Source of the DNA: Actinoplanes sp. TFC3
GTDB taxonomy: Bacteria > Actinomycetota > Actinomycetes > Mycobacteriales > Micromonosporaceae
Assembly (NCBI RefSeq): GCF_001553785.1
Contig: NZ_LOJP01000001.1
Location: forward strand, 3,518,670 to 3,582,669
DNA length: 64,000 nt
Direction: 5' to 3'
Positions 62,893 through 64,000 of the stretch are shown here, piece by piece; the first letter of the stretch is position 1, and every line of letters starts with the position of its first letter. The translations under genes and the position numbers were made by a program. The notes under the pieces were generated by a model that was given only the letters and a program-made list of their open reading frames with translations, made no database searches and was not told the DNA's origin.

Positions 62893-63016
62893 CTTCCCTC
62901 CGCCGCCGACCGGGTTAGCTGCCGGGTTCGGGCGGGAAGCGCGCCCGGCCGCGATGGTGCTGCGGCTTCACCCCAAGTTCCGTGGTTCCCCGGCTCGTGT
63001 ACACGATTAGGCGGTG
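62893..63016 (-). promoter_or_regulatory. c-di-AMP riboswitch (ydaO-yuaA type)
   Basis: Read on the minus strand, the leader contains the conserved blocks of this class in order. They are CGCCTAATCG, GCCGGGGAACCA, GGGGTGAAGCCG, GCCCGAACCCGGCAGCTAACC and finally GGCGGAGGGAAG before AAAGGAC. These match the consensus of the c-di-AMP-sensing aptamer found in front of cell-wall hydrolase genes in actinobacteria. Binding of c-di-AMP normally turns expression off. The ends given are approximate. Confidence 0.88.
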
Positions 63017-63148
63017 ACCCATCGGTTCGCCCGGGATTCGGACGAGGGGGGACCGACGAGCCGGGTGCCACCGTACTCCGGATCTTCCGAGAATTGAACT
63101 GCGCGTAGCCGTGGCTGACGCCACGTCACCAAAAATGACCGTGAGTAG

Positions 63149-64000
63149 TCAGAGCGGCCAGGCGGTGAGCGCTCGGTCGAGCCACGGAACGACCAGAATC
63201 ACCGTGGGTAGCACCAGAAGACACACCGCCATCGTGGCGGCCACCACTGTCAGCGTCCCGGAGCGGGTGTCCGGGCCGGTGAGGCGGTCCAACCGGCGGC
63301 GCCGCTCGGCCGTGGCGGTGGCAGCGTCGAGTTCGGCCGGGGCGTCCGGGCTGACCGCGTCGCCGAGCCGCTCCAGGGCCGAGCGCAACGCCGGAGCCCC
63401 GGTGCGCGAGCGGGCCGCGTCGTCGGCCGCCATCTCCAGCAACAGGTGCACGGCGTCGAGCGGGGCCCGGCTGCGCAGCGGGCGCGGCACCGCGCGGTAG
63501 AAGGCGGTGAACGACTCCATCACCAGGTCGTGGCGGTACCGCAGGTGCGCCTGCTCGTGCGCGATCACCGCGGCGACCTGCTCGGCGTCGAGGACCTGCA
63601 GCACTCCCTCGCTGAGCACCACGCGGGGCCGGCGCCCGGGCAGGCAGTACGCGAACGGCAGCGGCCCATCCAGCACCCGCAGCCCGGCGGGCAGCTCACC
63701 GTGGCGTTCGGCGGTGTCGAGCAGGTCCACCAGCAGGCGGTGCCGGGCCCGGCGGGTGCGTGAGCGATGGGTCACCCCGGCCAGCGACACCAGCAGCCGC
63801 ACGATGATCACCATGGCCACCACCAGCGCGGCGAGCAGGGCGGTGACTCCGTACGGGCGCCCCGGCCCGGATTCGTCGATCAGCTCCTGCGGGGCGGCCA
63901 GCACCACGCCGAGCGCGCACAGGATGCCGGCCAGGGTGATGCTCTGCCACAGCACGATGGCGGCCACCGGCGCGCGGCCGGGCCAGCGGGCGGAAGCGAG
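63149..64000 (-). CDS. M56-family (BlaR1-like) membrane metallopeptidase, partial
   Basis: The frame is open to the right edge of the window, so the N-terminus is missing. The visible 283 residues have membrane helices (ALWQSITLAGILCALGVVL-like start, VTALLAALVVAMVIIVRLL), the zinc motif HEQAHLRYRH, VLSEGVLQVLDAEQ before it and a last helix (LTVVAATMAVCLLVLPTVILV). Such peptidases often work with a BlaI-type repressor that they cleave; that gene would lie outside the window. Confidence 0.9.
   Translation of the reverse strand, partial: LASARWPGRAPVAAIVLWQSITLAGILCALGVVLAAPQELIDESGPGRPYGVTALLAALVVAMVIIVRLLVSLAGVTHRSRTRRARHRLLVDLLDTAERHGELPAGLRVLDGPLPFAYCLPGRRPRVVLSEGVLQVLDAEQVAAVIAHEQAHLRYRHDLVMESFTAFYRAVPRPLRSRAPLDAVHLLLEMAADDAARSRTGAPALRSALERLGDAVSPDAPAELDAATATAERRRRLDRLTGPDTRSGTLTVVAATMAVCLLVLPTVILVVPWLDRALTAWPL

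Overview
The window is high-GC DNA with dense, overlapping operons and frequent GTG starts. It carries actinobacterial families (DUF427, DUF2277, a short SCO5389-like protein, YcnI/DUF1775, a SigB/F-type sigma factor, a c-di-AMP riboswitch in front of an NlpC/P60 protein). A chemotaxis receptor and two diguanylate cyclases fit a motile, sporangium-forming actinomycete such as Actinoplanes or another member of the Micromonosporaceae. That placement is inference; there is no rRNA or other marker gene.

Left part (about 1-34 kb) is accessory DNA, less GC-biased by eye, with long intergenic gaps and many gene relics. In order it holds the start of a peptide-type ABC binding lipoprotein; a NarL-type response regulator with a frameshifted kinase relic and a divergent intact kinase; a 2H phosphoesterase and a frameshifted IS256-type transposase; a LytR_C protein; two copies of a PadR-linked membrane protein sharing a 353-bp identical block, with a third kinase relic between them; an ArsR-type relic; a diguanylate cyclase and a chemoreceptor; a VanZ-like protein and a large secreted subtilisin. 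A detoxification-like stretch (18-31 kb) follows: two FAD monooxygenases (one TetX-like), a methyltransferase, TetR genes and relics, pyroglutamyl peptidase, an ABC-2 exporter, an MFS exporter, an alpha/beta hydrolase and a truncated FMN reductase. A second VanZ-like protein, a trypsin-like protease and a fragment of a third PadR-linked membrane protein close this part.

Right part (about 34-64 kb) is compact and high in GC, like ordinary chromosome. It holds a TetR/alcohol dehydrogenase pair, YbaK and DUF427, a YVTN propeller plus EamA-like pair, an MBL hydrolase divergent from a sigma factor, a GT39-like transferase, an ArsR-SRPBCC pair, an operon of two-component system, YcnI and ECF sigma factor, a LolA-like protein with an ABC-2 exporter, HxlR, GNAT, a trpB-trpA-gntR operon, an SGNH lipoprotein, a frameshifted APH-type kinase, a methyltransferase, a PAS-GGDEF protein, the NlpC/P60 protein and the end of an M56 peptidase.

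The regulatory patterns most worth following are five related TetR-type palindromes at an intact tetR, the MFS gene, a dead tetR and the TetX-like gene; two identical GTTCTAGAAC sites 42 bp apart at trpBA-gntR; and the duplicating and decaying PadR/membrane-protein/kinase family. No CRISPR array, rRNA or convincing tRNA was seen.
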